Below are positions 4,779 to 5,795 of a stretch of 5,795 nt of DNA, piece by piece. Each line of letters starts with the position of its first letter. The stretch's first letter is position 1. The stretch lies in assembly GCA_024763435.1 (NCBI GenBank), contig JANTFN010000122.1, positions 1 to 5,795 on the forward strand. Reading direction: 5' to 3'. The notes beneath the pieces are model-generated. The model saw only the letters and a list, made by a program, of their open reading frames with translations, was not told where the DNA came from and did not search any database. A program made the position numbers and the translations under genes. The stretch comes from Thermodesulfobacteriota bacterium. Lineage in GTDB: Bacteria; Desulfobacterota; S145-22.

Positions 4779-5720
4779 ATGATTAAAAATATCGGAATTA
4801 TCGGTGTCGGGGGCGTCGGGGGCTATTTTGGGGGAAAACTCTGCCAGGCTGTCTCAGCTGATCAAAATATCTTTTTCCTTGCGAGGGGGTCACACCTCGA
4901 GGCGATTCAGAAAAACGGGCTCACGCTAAATACAATCAACGACGGCGACTTCACCTGTTCCCCTGCCCGCGCCTCTGAGGATATCGAACAGTTTCCGAAA
5001 CTCGACTTGTGCATCCTCACCGTCAAGGGGTTTGATTTGGAAAAAACGCTCAAGGCCCTCAGAAAAAGGATAACAGAAAACACCCTGATTCTTCCCCTGC
5101 TCAACGGGATCAATATCGACGCGCGGGTCCGCGAGATTCTTCCCCACAGCACTGTCTTTCCCAGTTGCGCCTACATCAGCTCTCACATCGAAAAACCGGG
5201 TGTTGTGGTTCAAACCGGGGGGACTTGCAGTATCATTTTCGGGAAAGACCCGGCGCACCCAGCGGCCTTACCCGACGAAATTCTCCAGCTTTTTAAAAGG
5301 GCCGGTGTTAATCACCGGTGGGTCGAAGATCCCACCCCCACAATATGGGAGAAATTCATCTTTATCGCGCCTTTCAGCCTGGTTACGGCCTGCTTTAATA
5401 AATCTATCGGAGAGGTCATCGCCTCTCCGAAACTGAGCCGGTATGTTCGGGCCATTATGAACGAAATTATTCAATTGGCAGATAAAATGGGAATCCAGCT
5501 CCCCGGAGACATCGTAACCACCATCTTCGGAAAGGCAGAAAATTTTCCCGCGGATACCCGCACCTCTTTCCAGAATGATTTCTCAAAACCTGAAAAAAAA
5601 GACGAGCGTGAGATTTTCGGGAGAACCCTCCTGCGCCTTTGCAAAAAAGAAGGGATCGACTGCAAAACAACCGGGGAAATCTATCAAAAACTGGGGGAAA
5701 TAAAACCCAGCCGCGTTTAA
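4779..5720 (+). CDS. Ketopantoate reductase (PanE/ApbA)-family NAD(P)-dependent oxidoreductase, atypical active site
   Basis: A 313-residue two-domain dehydrogenase; canonical members reduce 2-dehydropantoate to pantoate with NADPH in CoA synthesis. The Rossmann motif GVGGVGGYFGGKL (9-21) starts the protein, and LARGSHLEAIQKNGL (34-48) supplies the Arg (R36) that often favours NADP. K83 in LTVKGFD and N109 in PLLNGIN match conserved family residues. The C-terminal helical domain has WEKF (190-193), where K192 corresponds to the catalytic K176 of E. coli PanE, and TSFQNDF (262-268) with S263 at the S244 position. By eye alignment the two Asn that follow the catalytic Lys in PanE (N180, N184) are I196 and S200, and E256 is D275. 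It therefore probably belongs to a paralogous subfamily with another 2-keto acid or an unknown substrate, so I withhold panE. The ATG at 4779 has AAGGA 7 nt upstream. It stands alone under its own promoter. Confidence 0.88.
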   Translation: MIKNIGIIGVGGVGGYFGGKLCQAVSADQNIFFLARGSHLEAIQKNGLTLNTINDGDFTCSPARASEDIEQFPKLDLCILTVKGFDLEKTLKALRKRITENTLILPLLNGINIDARVREILPHSTVFPSCAYISSHIEKPGVVVQTGGTCSIIFGKDPAHPAALPDEILQLFKRAGVNHRWVEDPTPTIWEKFIFIAPFSLVTACFNKSIGEVIASPKLSRYVRAIMNEIIQLADKMGIQLPGDIVTTIFGKAENFPADTRTSFQNDFSKPEKKDEREIFGRTLLRLCKKEGIDCKTTGEIYQKLGEIKPSRV

Positions 5721-5737
5721 TTTTGGGGCCCGGCTCC

Positions 5738-5766
5738 GCCCGACAGGGCATCACGCGCCAGGCGCG
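5738..5766 (+). terminator. Two adjacent GC-rich hairpins after the reductase-family gene
   Basis: GCCC-GACA-GGGC (5738-5749) and CGCGCC-A-GGCGCG (5754-5766) can each fold as compact hairpins 18-46 nt past the stop codon. The second, realistically a 5-bp stem with a CAG loop, is followed by CTATTTCTT, a broken U-tract. This is where a terminator is expected, but the tail is imperfect. Confidence 0.42.
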
Positions 5767-5795
5767 CTATTTCTTGCAGTAAATATATAAAATGT

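Noticed and set aside
1..5795. Search for tRNA, riboswitch, CRISPR, insertion sequence or toxin-antitoxin structure
   Set aside because: No cloverleaf, spaced direct repeats, terminal inverted repeats with a transposase, or paired toxin-antitoxin frames could be seen. The lysR-ligase-small protein unit does not resemble a known defence or toxin module.

Overview
The window looks like an ordinary chromosomal stretch from an anaerobic Gram-negative bacterium, most likely a deltaproteobacterial (Desulfobacterota or Syntrophales-like) lineage. This is an inference. It rests on intermediate base composition, AGGAG-type ribosome binding sites, a stand-alone phenylacetate-CoA-ligase-family enzyme under a divergent LysR regulator, and a short ACAGGAT-type intergenic repeat. 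No 16S or marker gene is present to settle it. There are no tRNA or rRNA genes, insertion sequences, CRISPR arrays or phage genes.

Layout. Positions 1-310 (minus strand) hold the N-terminal part of a PpiB-type cyclophilin that runs off the left edge. A 218-bp divergent intergenic region separates it from a single-cysteine Bcp/PrxQ peroxiredoxin (529-1023, plus). This converges on a LysR-type regulator (1070-1990, minus). The next 220 bp (1991-2210) form a divergent control region. It carries a good lysR promoter overlapped by two perfect 11-bp palindromes, a possible 9-residue leader minicistron whose stop overlaps the lysR GTG start, and a separate promoter reading the other way.

That second promoter drives a PaaK-family acyl/aryl-CoA ligase (2211-3551) and, 2 nt downstream, a 58-residue helical protein (3554-3730) whose Shine-Dalgarno sequence lies inside the end of the ligase gene. 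After 117 bp with nothing convincing comes a YgjP/WLM-type zinc metalloprotease-like protein (3848-4570). A 208-bp AT-rich gap follows, holding three 9-bp ACAGGAT repeats, an inverted repeat and a near-consensus sigma70 promoter. This promoter serves a ketopantoate-reductase-family dehydrogenase (4779-5720). The right end has two GC-rich hairpins that may terminate transcription.

How they fit together. The only obvious functional unit is lysR, the ligase and the small protein. LysR probably controls activation of a carboxylic acid to its CoA thioester, and probably its own synthesis. Peroxiredoxin and cyclophilin are housekeeping stress and folding genes. The metalloprotease-like protein and the reductase look like unrelated single genes. 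I see no convincing evidence for a wholly new multi-gene system. The points most worth a second look are the 58-residue protein coupled to the ligase, the architecture of the lysR control region, the missing substrate-binding residues in the reductase-family protein, the single-cysteine peroxiredoxin and the ACAGGAT repeat.
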